Source of the DNA: Reticulascus tulasneorum
Lineage: Eukaryota > Ascomycota > Sordariomycetes > Glomerellales > Reticulascaceae
DNA: 64,000 nucleotides
Direction of reading: 5' to 3'
Assembly: GCA_001557505.1 (NCBI GenBank)
Contig: LSAX01000002.1
Location: 2,790,001 to 2,854,000, forward strand
The notes under the pieces were generated by a model that saw nothing but the letters and a program-made list of their open reading frames with translations, searched no databases and was not told where the DNA came from. Of this stretch, positions 54,555 through 64,000 are shown one piece after another (the stretch's first letter is position 1; the number at the start of each line of letters is the position of its first letter). The position numbers and the translations under genes were made by a program.

Positions 54555-57237
54555 TTATATCTCCTTGCACCACTTTGCCAGAACATTGTTCAGCTTCACC
54601 CCCGCCGGTATGTCCTCCAGCGCCAGGTCCAGCTTCCACATCTTGGCCTCCAGCCCTCCATGCCCTGATGCCCGACTGCCCACTATGCCTGCCGGGACCA
54701 GCAGCCCGAGATCGACGAGCCGCTCCCATGCAATCCCAGCCACGCCTCGCCCCCACACTCTGACTCCTCCACCCATGGCAAGCATTCCCGAGCTCGCCGA
54801 TTGGACTCGTTGCTTCGCCATTAGTGACCCGTATTCGTCGTATGCCATGGCGAAGTTGACCGTGTCTGTGTGAGCGATGATATCGAGTCGTGCCGCCGCG
54901 ATGAGGAGCGCCAGGTCCAGCTCTGACAATGCCGATAGCAGATGTAGTTTCGAATGTGGCGCCGACACGGGAATGACTGATCCGGCCGCTCCTGGGATAC
55001 CCAGCTCAGGGGACTGCGGCGAGAGCGCCGAAAGGGGCAAGATGCAGTTGGCGAGGAATGCCGACACAGATTTTGACGTGTAGTAGTGATACTGCAGCAA
55101 GCTCTGGAATGAAGGCTCTTTGTACAGCTCCTAGAGACCAGTCAGATAATCTGCCATCCGTAGAAGCTTGTTTGCTAGCTGTCTTACCTCGATCATTTTG
55201 CTCCAATTTCCGTGGAACTTTGCGCGCCCCGCCAGGCCCATGTCAATTCCTTCAGCCTCCATGTCCTCTTCGTCCACAGCGAGGCCCTGCTTGCAGATCT
55301 GCCAGTACGCTGGCAGGTTCTTGGGCAGGGAGAGGTAGACATATCGGTGGCTGAAGCGACTCTTGACTCGCTTCTCGAGCATCTCGACCACGTCCATTCG
55401 AGTCGTGCAGCCCAACACCGCAAGTGGTGCCTTGCGCGCCTGCGCAATGTCGAAAAGGTTATACAGAAGCGTTTGGCGCGGGTGAGCAGCAAACATGTCA
55501 AATTCGTCGATGATGAATACCACCGCGCGAGACGTAACTCCCTCCTCGGCATGCTGCATCTCCGACGGGTGCGACAAAAGTGCGAGAAGCGAAGCCATCG
55601 TGTCCGCGTAGTTGGACTTCGCAGTCAAGCCATCCTCCACCTCCATCTCCTTGCCCAACTGACGCCAGATCTCCTTCAAAGCTAGCTTGTCATCGGTATG
55701 AATAAATCCGTTAAGCCTCACCACATGAAACTCGTTACTGTGCTGCGAGGACATCTCGGAGATTATGCTCTCGACAAGCTATTATGCACTGTTAATACAC
55801 AACGGCTAGTAGCCTGCGGATGGGGGGTCTTGCCGTAGTCTTGCCACAACCCCGCGCCCCTATTACGAGCATCGAGTTGCCCTCCCCAGTAACTACTGTT
55901 TGCTCTACCAGCTGGCGAGCCTTCCCATACGCCTCCTCCTGGTCCATCAGCTTGATTCGCCGTCGTCCCGTACATCGATCTACCAGGACCCTTTGCAGGG
56001 ACCGTAGATGTTGCTCGAAGTTTGGGATTTTGGGTATATCAGCAATTGCTGCGACAACAGGTCTGGTTTTGGGTGCTGCAGAAGCCCCTTTTTGGATGCA
56101 TTCTTTGCACAGCCAATCTCCGTCGGGTACTTTGGGAATCTTGTAACACTTCTGATGGACAGCCATATCGCAGCCGTCGCAGAATATGATCTCATTCGGG
56201 GGTTCGGAGTCAGGCTTAGAGCAGATCACACAGACCTCTTCGTCGTCCTCTCCATCTTGTTCCTCTTCTTGCTCTTCCTCCAGCTCTTGATCTGCTTCGG
56301 GCTCCTCAGCACTTTCTTCTTCTGTCTCAAGTGCCACAGCCTTAACCTCCTCGACCGCGACCGCTTTGGGTTTCTTTCGTTGCGCCTTGTTGGGGAGATC
56401 GTCAAAGTAGACCTCGACTTCCTTTTTTTGGGAGTGAGTGCCAAATGCGACACTCTTTCGCCGTCTACTTCCGTCTCGATCTCGCTTCGACGGCGTCAGA
56501 ATACCTTTCAATGGTAAAGACACCGTCCGACTGAAATCATCCGACTGTCTCTTGGCACTCAAGGCACCCTTCCTCTCCGCTGCTGGGACCGCTTGGCTCA
56601 TCGACCTCTTGTCCGGGCTTGGGATCACACTCCGCTCCAAGTCCACCTCGCGAACCTTGGCTGTCGGGATCCTACGCCTGCCACTGGAGCGTATTTTCAA
56701 AGGCGAATCCTCCGTGGCAGCGGCATCAGACTCTTCGGCATCAACAGGTTCGATGTTCTCTTTCTGACTCCTCCGCTTGCTAACGCTAAGCTGGTCGCCC
56801 GTTTTGCCCAACTCTTCGCGGCCAGCACTCCCCTTCCCACGCTTGGCAGCGCTGTCTTTCTTCTGTCGTCTGCCTCGGGGCGTTCGGTCCTGCTCGTCTC
56901 CAGAGTCGGGAACATCGTATATAGTCCCATTGGGAACCGCTGCCCCCGCTGCTGGCCTTCTACCATTAGGGCGAGCAACACGAGTGCGCTGCACTGGCTC
57001 CTCCTCATCGGAGACTGGGACGTCGTACGTCGAGACTGAGGATGAGGTCTTTCGGCGGGCAAAGCCCAATGCGCTCGACACGGCGGATGCTATGGCGTTG
57101 AGTGCCTTCGGTGCAGAGGGGGACGAAGTTGCCGCATCGTTCAATTTCCGTTTCTTGAGTGATGCAGGGGCTGGGGAATCTCCCTCTTCTCTTATTCGGT
57201 TGCGCTTTCGACGCTCTGATGAAATATCCTGGTCCAT
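54555..57237 (-). CDS. orc4: Origin recognition complex subunit 4 with N-terminal PHD finger
   Basis: Three exons, 57237-55834, 55778-55188 and 55130-54555, give 856 aa. The N-terminal 330 residues are a charged, disordered region with serine- and basic-rich stretches. A PHD finger lies at about 335-382 (CVICSKPDSEPPNEIIFCDG, CDMAVHQKCY, WLCKECI). The AAA+ ATPase follows: Walker A GARGCGKTT at about 460-468 and Walker B VVFIIDEFDMF at about 552-562. The first intron interrupts Walker A after KTT and appears to use a GC donor (GCAAGA...AATAG). The C-terminal winged-helix region includes ELDLALLIAAARLD and a terminus ending LAKWCKEI. Family knowledge: ORC4 is part of the six-subunit complex that marks replication origins and loads the MCM helicase; yeast Orc4 lacks a PHD finger, while filamentous fungi often carry one. 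An in-frame upstream ATG at 57333 would add 32 residues, less likely coding. Confidence 0.93.
55779..55833 (-). other. GC-AG intron of orc4
   Basis: A 55 bp intron beginning GCAAGA and ending AATAG. Removing it restores the ATPase motif GCGKTTLVESII in one frame. No GT donor in this stretch gives an in-frame product of reasonable intron length. Confidence 0.75.
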
Positions 57238-57785
57238 TCCTACTTTCAGCCCAGGATGAAGACTGCAGCAAATACGAGCAAGGAAGAGAAATAAACCTTG
57301 CAGTGTCAAAAGTGTGTTCAAAGTGGAATGCATGAAATCGGCTTTGGTATTTTTTGGGGGGAGCGGGACAGGGGTCCAAACGCGTTACACGCGCCGAAGA
57401 TCCACGCCTCTTTACATGCATTCAACCTCTTCAATGAATGTCTGATGCTCTGCATTTAATCACTGACTTCACATTTGTGCGTTAAATCCCTTGGATACGA
57501 TGTAGTAAAAGCAGGAACAGGTTTATCAATGGCTGGGGATTTTGATGAAAGTAGAGATTGTAGGCTCAGCAAGCTATGTACGCTATCTAAGCACCTTATG
57601 GAGAGATCCTGTTCCCAATCTCACAATATCTCCACAGTATTCAGCGAGGGCCTTGTACAACGGTACAGCGTAATGAGACCACCATTAACCAGACCGTTCG
57701 CCGTGACCTCTATACATATTCGCACATATGATACAACAGAAATCTGCCACTGAGCAGTCAGATGACATTACCTGTCAAGCGTCGC
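57238..57785. other. Intergenic region between orc4 and the helicase gene
   Basis: 548 bp, holding the promoter of orc4 and the 3' region of the helicase gene, both on the minus strand. No coding signal. Confidence 0.55.
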
Positions 57786-59903
57786 TCAGAAGCCGGAGTC
57801 TTCAAAGCGCCCTCCACGTCCACCTTGTCTTCCTCGGTCACTCTCGAATGGGTTCTGCGAGCTCCTACCAAAGCCGGAGTCGCCGCCTCTCCGATCTCCC
57901 CCGTACCCGCCTCTCCGATCTCCCCCATACCCACCTCTTCGGTCTCCGCCACCTCTTCGGTCTCCACCAAAGCTTCGATCTCCACCACCTCTTCTGTCTC
58001 CACCAAAGCTTCGATCTCCGCCAAAGCTTCTGTCACCACCATAGCTTCGGTCACCACCATAGCCTCTGTCTCCACCGCCGAAGCCTCCTCGTCTGCCGTT
58101 TCCGGAATCATCGCCGTAGTCCTCTCTTTCGCCGATGTTCAGCCCACGGAGCCGTAGGAGACCCCGTAATTGAGCAACCCTCCGACCGATCCTAGGCGTT
58201 TCGGGCCACTTCAAACCGTCTACAAACCATTCGCGCAATTCGTCAACGAGCTGCTGCGAGTCTGAGTTTTGGCCACCCCACATCGACATATATGCAGTTC
58301 CTAATACACTCTTCGGCAGTCCCCGTGTAGCTTCAGTGACCTCCGTAAAGATCGCTGGTGCCTCTGCTCCTGGGTCACTGAAGTCATGGTGAGCGGACAC
58401 AAGCGAGCTGACTGGTGTGATGGGCAGTCCTGCAAGCTCTTTCCGAGCATCGTTTATCGCAGATTGGGGAAGGAATATCCATCCCTCACCCTCTTTGTCC
58501 TGTCGGCCTGTCCGGCCCAGTCGATGAATATACTGGTCTCGGGAAGTCGGGGCACCAATCTGAATCACATGAGTGACGTTAGGGAAGTCCAATCCTCGAG
58601 CAGTGACATCCGTAGAGAACATAACGGCTGATTTGGCTCCACGGAAGAGGTCGGACGCCCTCGTACGTTGTTGCTGCGTCAGTTTGGCGTGAATGCGGAA
58701 TCCTGGAATGTCCCGACGGCCCTGCCTGACAATCCGATCAACGTCTCCTGCAAGGTCAACCCATGCTGTAGCCGGAAGGTAGACAAGAGCCTTGAAAGGC
58801 AGTAGGTCCGGGTTGTTACGTCGCTTCTCCACCTCTTGTTCCAACAGTTCGTAGAAGGCTGGCAACGTATTTCCCCAACCTCGGCAAGCTACTATATGCT
58901 GCGCAACTTTTTCATGCGTAAGGACATCATCGGGAGATATTGTTTGAATGAAGTCAAAATTGTCCGGTCGTACCCACGTCCGGGCCAGTTGAACAACGTC
59001 CTTGGGAATGGTAGCGGAAAAGAGAAGAGTTTGTCGAGGCTTCTCTCGGGGGTCTGGAAGTTTTCGCACGATTTCGATCAGCTCTTTTTCGAACCCCACG
59101 TCCAACATCCTATCGGCCTCATCAAGCACGATCGCCGCAAGATTTGGTGCCCTGATACCACTATAGGGGTCCTCGAGTAGGTCGTTCAGCCGGCCCGGGG
59201 TGGCCACCAAAAGATGGCAACCCTGGGCTCGAGCCTGTCGCAGCATTTGCGACTTTTGGGATCCGCCCACAGCCCTCTGAACTACCAAGCCGGTGTTGGC
59301 CACAAGCTTCTCGGCCTCAACAGCGATTTGCTCAGCTAGCTCACGCGTTGGGGACACGATTATGCCGCGAATATCATCGGATCTAGCATCCCGGCGGGCG
59401 CCTCTGTTGGCCAAGGTCGGATCTTCGTGGATCATTCTCTGCAAGATCGGAACGAGGAAAGCAAGCGTCTTTCCGGTTCCTGTCTTCGCTTGGGCAACAC
59501 TAGAGCGGGTTAGTCCATCAAATGAAACATCCTCTAGATGGGGCATGACCTACAGATCTATACCCTTCAATGCAGGCGTAATAGTCTTCGCTTGCACATC
59601 GGTCATTTCCGTGTAGCGCATGCCCTGGGTAATTGTTCGTATAAGGTTCTCGTGGACGCCGAGCTCATGCAGTTGGTCGAAGCGTGTGGGATTGCTGGAG
59701 CCGGGTTGCGAATCTACCTCCACAGCAGCAGCTTCGCTGGAGTAGAAACGAGATAGAGTATATGCATTGATGCTACTTGCTATGCGCAGCCCAGTAGGAT
59801 ATGATTTCTCAATAGCCTTGAGTGCGGGTCGATTGCGGACGAGAGATCCGGAAAACCCTGCATGGCTCAGTCGGGCGCACCGACGAAGGCTCTGTCGGAA
59901 CAT
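57786..59903 (-). CDS. mss116: Mitochondrial DEAD-box RNA helicase (Mss116/CYT-19 type) with RGG tail
   Basis: Two exons, 59903-59554 and 59499-57786, give 687 aa. The N-terminus [20 protein letters not shown] is basic with hydroxylated residues and no acids, a mitochondrial presequence. A Q-motif region ([20 protein letters not shown], then DVQAKTI) precedes motif I (AKTGTGKT), Ia (PTRELAEQ), Ib (ATPGRL), II (VLDEADRML, about residue 240), III (SATIP), V (ARGLDFP) and VI (HRLGRTGR). The intron falls just before motif I. Family knowledge: Mss116 and CYT-19 are general RNA chaperones for group I/II intron splicing and translation in mitochondria. From about residue 580 to the end lies a Gly/Arg/Asp-rich tail with repeats such as [16 protein letters not shown], an RGG-type RNA-binding extension. 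Assignment to Mss116 versus CYT-19 is not certain. Confidence 0.92.
57835..58090 (-). repeat. Tandem repeat encoding the RGG tail of the helicase
   Basis: The plus strand shows repeated TCTCCACCACCTCTTCGG-like units of 15-27 bp. On the minus strand they encode (S/R)(F/G)GGDR(R)GG blocks. Units are imperfect. Confidence 0.8.
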
Positions 59904-60651
59904 TATGAGGAATTGAAGAAACAACAAATCTAGAAATGAATTTATTAAAGAGAGTTCATGGAAAGGAGGGACTGAGGACGGCGAAGAGAAGTCGTCTGTG
60001 TTGATGGAATTTTCTCAGGTCCAGGAGAAAAGTTCTTAGATGAGGGAGTACAGATTATGGCTGGACCAAAAAATTTGGTCCTTATCAGGAGGTCGCGATT
60101 ATGCTTGAGAGTGCACGGTACACAATCGCGTCCCTTCCGCCTCCCACCCCATAGAATATTAATAGTACGTAGCTCCTGAGTGACCGCAGGTCACGTGCTG
60201 CCTAGAACCCAGAAACCCAATGTCTTTTTTAGTGCAACATCTCCGAGTCGGGTCCGGGCTTAGTTGCTCCATCCATGCACGACACATTACATACATACAG
60301 CTGCAGTCCAAGCCATCCAATATGAACCAAGACAATTCAAACTGAGAATGAGATACTGCGGCTGTTTTCACTAAGTCACGCAAAGCCCTATAAATGCTGC
60401 TCGTTGTCGCGTCCACTAGTCTCTCGGTCCTGAGCTGAGTGCCTAACTTCGATTGTTGACTTGCCGAAGTCTAGTCACAAGACGATGCCCAGACCTGGAC
60501 AATCATACCCAGGGGAGTGGGCAATCTGGGGATGTGCGTAATGTGCAGCCGTTATCATTACCAGACATGAAACTATCAGTCATGGCTAATCCGTCCATCC
60601 ATCCCATCCTGATCTATTTACGCCTAATTCCCAAAACCTCTATTTCTCATC
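59904..60651. other. Intergenic region
   Basis: 748 bp, containing the helicase promoter and the 3' region of the membrane-protein gene. A TAGTACGTAG word is at about 60164-60173. No coding signal. Confidence 0.55.
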
Positions 60652-61663
60652 TTATCGTTTAACCCGTACGATGGACAGGCCTTCTCCGACACCTTCAGAA
60701 AGTCCGCCCGTAACGCCTTCCACCATCCAGGCTACAACATCGGTAAGCACTTGGCCGACTCTCCCATCCCCCATATTACAGATGGTCCCGGTCATGCTCA
60801 TGCCCTTGCTTCCTATGGTGTTGGCCATCCCCATCCCCACACTCACAAGGTTTTCGGAGACCTTGTATTCCCTTTCAGTCCGGGCTACAAGGCGCAGGAG
60901 GAGTACAAGGTACGGTAAAGCCAGGTGTATGAGTATGAAGATGTTCACTACTGCCGTTTGGACAGATCGGTGAAGGAGAGATCGTCCTTGACTCTTTCCT
61001 CGTGTTGGAGAATACCCTCGGTCGACCGACGAAGCTGTAGTCTGCATGAGGCTCGATGGCATGGACGACCGGATACGATTAAGTTCATGCTCATCAAGAT
61101 CCTGGGGTAGAGCCTTTAAGAAGTAGGTGACGCCGTCCAGGAAGGCCGTCCGCTCGAAATCCACGTTAGCAGGTCTAGCGGATGGTCTCCGATCTGGCTG
61201 AGCAACGGAAACGAGCGCGAAGCCTTAACAAGGGGTGTTAGCCATCACCAACGTTTCTACCACTGGAAGGGCACTCCGTACCTTGTTGAGCAAATCTCCA
61301 TTCTATGCCAGAGGAGGGACTTGGAACGCTTTGGTCCGCGTGGTCTTCAGGAATTGTCCCGCTCAGTTCCGTCGCCCCCCGTCCAGTGACAACCAGACTC
61401 ATCTGCTCTTCTGCCGTCTCGGGCAGAAGTTGATCTTGTGCAAGTGGCACCTCGATCCCAGACAGCGAGCGAGATGGTCCATGGGATGCCAATGGCCTGT
61501 TTACAGGCTTCAGAGTCTGTACGCTAGCACTCTTCCTCAGAGAACGCATCGGCGGAAGTCGCGACTGGAGCGACGTGGGGAGCATTGCAAACATGGTTGA
61601 CATCCTGGCCTGTTCTAACTTGACGTCTTCCAGAGCGGGGGTCCAGCGTATGAGCGGTGACAT
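60652..61663 (-). CDS. Conserved fungal protein of unknown function with one membrane helix
   Basis: At least two exons: 61663-61282 (possibly extending to about 61735) and 61223-60652, joined across a 59 bp intron (GTACGG...TTAAG) to keep the frame. I do not recognise the family. Visible parts: an open N-terminal stretch upstream of the first ATG (KLEIACDTPNDIECA) that looks coding, then SPLIRWTPALEDVKLEQARM, a Ser/Pro-rich region, FERTAFLDGVTYFLKALPQD with LDEHELNRIRSSMP across the middle, a hydrophobic helix AVVNIFILIHLALPYLVLLL, and a Gly/Met-rich C-terminal region (GMGMANTIGSKGMSMTGTIC, VVAWMVEGVTGGLSEGVGEG) ending VRVKR. The true start is unresolved: a frame from 62027 to 61701 may supply a first exon, but I could not find a junction in phase. 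It may be a membrane-linked regulator; that is only a guess. Confidence 0.65.
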
Positions 61664-61739
61664 GGCGCACTCGATGTCATTCGGCGTATCGCATGCAATC
61701 TCAAGTTTGAGAAGTCTGCCGTTGCCTTCCCAGGAAGTA

Positions 61740-63209
61740 GAGCCAACAGGGTCGGCCGTAAAAAAAATTTACTTCTATATCCAAGAAATCATTGTAATTC
61801 AAACGAACGACTGACGCTGGTCCTGGCCATGAACGGGTCTCCTTATCTTCGATAAACTGTTTATCAATAAAACGTGGCACCGCCGCTGGGGAGTGAGGAA
61901 TGTAGAATGTGGAAAAAGAATGTAGATGGTCCACGCGGGTGGAATCGGTTGAAGATATGGATACGAAACTCTCAAACAAACCCTTGAAGCGAAGCATGTG
62001 AAAACTGTTGGGTGGGCTTACATACATAGCGTCTTATCGGATGTCGTTATCTGGGCTGCATACTTTCCGAGCCGCTAGTGTTTGTGAATAGCGTTGGAAT
62101 ACACTACAAATAGGTAGCTGCCACGCTGCCTGTAATGGTGGGGATGATCGCTACCTAGGCACTGAGGGGATTGTCACTGGGTCCCGAGACCCGGGATTCC
62201 CAAGGGTCCAGCCCGCGTCGACTGCGGACATACCTCAAGCTCCCCCCCCCCCCCCCCCCCCCCCACGTGAAGAAGGCATTGGGTGGAATGAGGTATCCCA
62301 ATCTGTCCCATATGTTTTAGTTACAACACCCCAGGCAGGCAATCGTAGTTCTATCTTGGTTAAATAAGCTCTTTGCTATCGCCGTATTTATCGTCTCAAG
62401 AACCCCATGGCTGGTCTTGCAAACCTAATTAGTACGGCAGCTCCCAGGTTGGGGGATCGACCCAACGTCACATGTGGAAAAGATCAAGCTTATTTCACTT
62501 GGCTGGTGAAATACAGAATCAATGTTGCGTTTTTGTGCTCGAACAACTATGCGCAGTTGGCAATGGCTCCGCACCACATAACCGCGTTGAGGAATTGAGC
62601 ATTCGTGGAAGTCTGCTCTGAGAAGATACAGAAAGTGGCTCTGTTTGCCATGCACATCTAATCTTAGGTGGCTTATTGAGCGCATGATATACGCCATCAG
62701 GGCCATGGAACCAGTCGTTTGCCCTACACGACAAGAACCATTCCGTCAGGAATCGTCCGGCTTCATCATGGGACATTATCTCCAGGCCTTCCGTATGTCT
62801 ACATACTGGCCAGTAAGTCTTTTCGATTCGGCAGTTTAGGTCTAGTTGTCGATTGCGATCTCAAGATCTCGGGCGATCTGCTGTAGCACGTCTAATCTTT
62901 CAGGCGACAAAGCAGACCCGGAGATTCGCCTTGGTCCTTATCACAAAACAGTAAAGCATTCTAGAGTACGTGTGATGTGAGACATGTTCGACGACGAGGA
63001 AAAGCTACCAGCCTGAATGTCTAAGTAGGCCTGGTACGCTCCTAATAACCTGTGGGCTAACACCCTGGATATACAACCATTGCCGTGCTCCATAGCATAC
63101 AATATACCAGGTATTTCCGAACCATTATTCATGACCTCATACACTCCTCAAGTCACTATATCCAGCCCTCGTGGCCCATAATGAATGTTGCCAGTATCCT
63201 CATCACGAC
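61740..63209. other. Intergenic region, 1.5 kb
   Basis: It may contain the first exon of the membrane-protein gene (61701-62027, minus). Otherwise no coding signal. A C23 tract is at 62242-62264. Confidence 0.5.
62242..62264. repeat. Poly-C tract (23 bp)
   Basis: Twenty-three consecutive C bases, the longest homopolymer in the window. Its exact length is likely uncertain in any assembly. Confidence 0.85.
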
Positions 63210-63854
63210 CTAGCTCGCCGTTGCCTTCTCCGCCGCAATCCTAGCCTCCATCTTCCGTCTCGCAGCCAGAATCATCTCGTCTCTCCTCTTCTGCAACAGC
63301 GACTGTCTCTCATCCTTATTCGAGCTCCAGCCTTTGCTCTTATCGTCCTCCTCCGATGAAGCTGTCAGCTTATCCTTCAGCTTGTATCTCGTGATTAGAT
63401 CAGGTTGGGCAGGCTTCTCTGGCTGCTTGGGTCCGGTCTGTACCCCGCTGCTGGTGACAGCAATCGAGCCTGGTGGGGGAGGTGGTTGGAATGTTATCGG
63501 CGGCTGTGCTCATATCAGTATTGATCCACACGATATGCGCATGCTAGGAAGTCCAGTTCCTGGCAATCAGTGGGACTGGGAACTCACCGTCTCCATTCTA
63601 CCTGCCAGAATCCTTTCCGACGTGGCCTGGATATTCCCGCCGTTCCGCTGTAGATCCCACAAGATCGTGCGTCGCTCCACTTGCGGAAACATCTGTTGTA
63701 TCCTTTCCACCGCTGCCTCCCGAGTTCGTAACACCGCCTCGCGAGGTTGGCGCTGCTGCGCTGGAACTGATGAGAAGAAAAGATAGCGTATCACGAGTCC
63801 TGAAACCACTAGGATGACTATCAGGTACGGCAACGAGATCTGTTCGTTGGCCAT
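63210..63854 (-). CDS. cue1: Cue1-like ER membrane protein (CUE domain, ERAD)
   Basis: Two exons, 63854-63588 and 63503-63210, joined across an 84 bp intron (GTGAGT...CACAG), give 186 aa. A short lumenal N-terminus (MANEQI) is followed by a membrane helix (SLPYLIVILVVSGLVIRYLF). The CUE domain is at about residues 45-85 (AAVERIQQMFPQVERRTILW, DLQRNGGNIQATSERIL). Then come a Pro-rich linker (ITFQPPPPPGS) and a charged C-terminal helix (KRRDEMILAARRKMEARIAA). This matches Cue1, which anchors the E2 enzyme Ubc7 at the ER membrane for ER-associated degradation; the C-terminal helical region is where yeast Cue1 binds Ubc7. The start ATG at 63854 directly precedes the membrane helix; an in-frame upstream extension to 63914 lacks support. 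Confidence 0.9.
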
Positions 63855-64000
63855 GATCGCGAATCGCCAGGTGGCGGTGGCGACTAGGAGGTCAAGCTCG
63901 TACTTCCTCGGCAATGATGAAGAGATATACTTGTGGCAGAGATACTTATGTATTAATTCTGGGGAGAGTGCAGATTTCTGGTTGAAAGTTGGATCGCATG
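63855..64000. other. Upstream flank of cue1, window edge
   Basis: 146 bp of presumed promoter of the Cue1-like gene. No other feature seen. Confidence 0.4.

Noticed and set aside
57238..57333. Upstream in-frame ATG for orc4 giving 32 extra residues
   Set aside because: The extension looks hydrophobic (TLNTLLTLQGLFLFLARICC), which would suggest a signal peptide on a nuclear protein. MDQDISSERRKRNR is the better start.

Overview
This window is nuclear DNA from a filamentous ascomycete fungus, most likely a Sordariomycete. The evidence is genes broken by short introns (about 40-90 bp, GT...AG, one apparent GC...AG), CT-rich leaders, and a characteristic gene set: a FlbA-type RGS protein, a Zn2Cys6 transcription factor, Cdc73, Pex7, ORC4 with a PHD finger, Cue1 and a DUF7053-type protein. 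No bacterial operons, CRISPR arrays, rRNA genes or convincing tRNAs were seen. The species cannot be named from the sequence alone. All exon structures below were assembled by reading splice signals and checking that the coding lengths are multiples of three; none is backed by transcripts.

Layout. 0.2-5.2 kb: three minus-strand genes: a single-pass membrane protein with a conserved fungal C-terminal domain, an AKTIP-like E2 variant without a catalytic cysteine, and a CCDC124/Oxs1-type ribosome-associated protein. 5.2-16.6 kb: an 11 kb stretch with no supportable gene. 16.6-18.6 kb: a plus-strand MFS transporter (YCR023C/ZIFL type). 18.6-21.7 kb: intergenic, with simple repeats. 21.7-34.6 kb: a compact block with a PPR1-type zinc-cluster transcription factor (+), Pex7 (-) head-to-head with an AlkB-like dioxygenase carrying CUE and GRF domains (+), a two-domain GFA-fold protein (-), Cdc73 (+) and a small PPxY protein with a terminal membrane segment (-). 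34.6-45.1 kb: a second gene desert of 10.5 kb, directly upstream of the developmental regulator flbA (+). 48.9-51.3 kb: a CCG-6-like GPI-anchored wall protein (+) convergent with a DUF7053 protein (-). 51.3-54.5 kb: intergenic, rich in microsatellites. 54.5-63.9 kb: minus-strand ORC4, a mitochondrial DEAD-box helicase with an RGG tail, an unidentified membrane protein, and Cue1.

How the genes relate. Most are single-copy housekeeping genes with unrelated jobs: DNA replication, transcription elongation, peroxisomal import, ER-associated degradation and mitochondrial RNA folding. The most suggestive neighbourhood is 25.6-30 kb. There a demethylase-type AlkB protein, whose reaction releases formaldehyde, lies tail-to-tail with a duplicated GFA-fold protein. 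The AlkB gene also shares a 432 bp divergent promoter with pex7. I found no clear new defence, secondary-metabolite or mobile system. The more unusual points are the domain architectures (CUE-AlkB-GRF, PHD-ORC4, a cysteine-less E2), a GC-AG intron inside the ORC4 Walker A motif, a His-rich 30 bp tandem repeat in the wall protein, and the two gene deserts.
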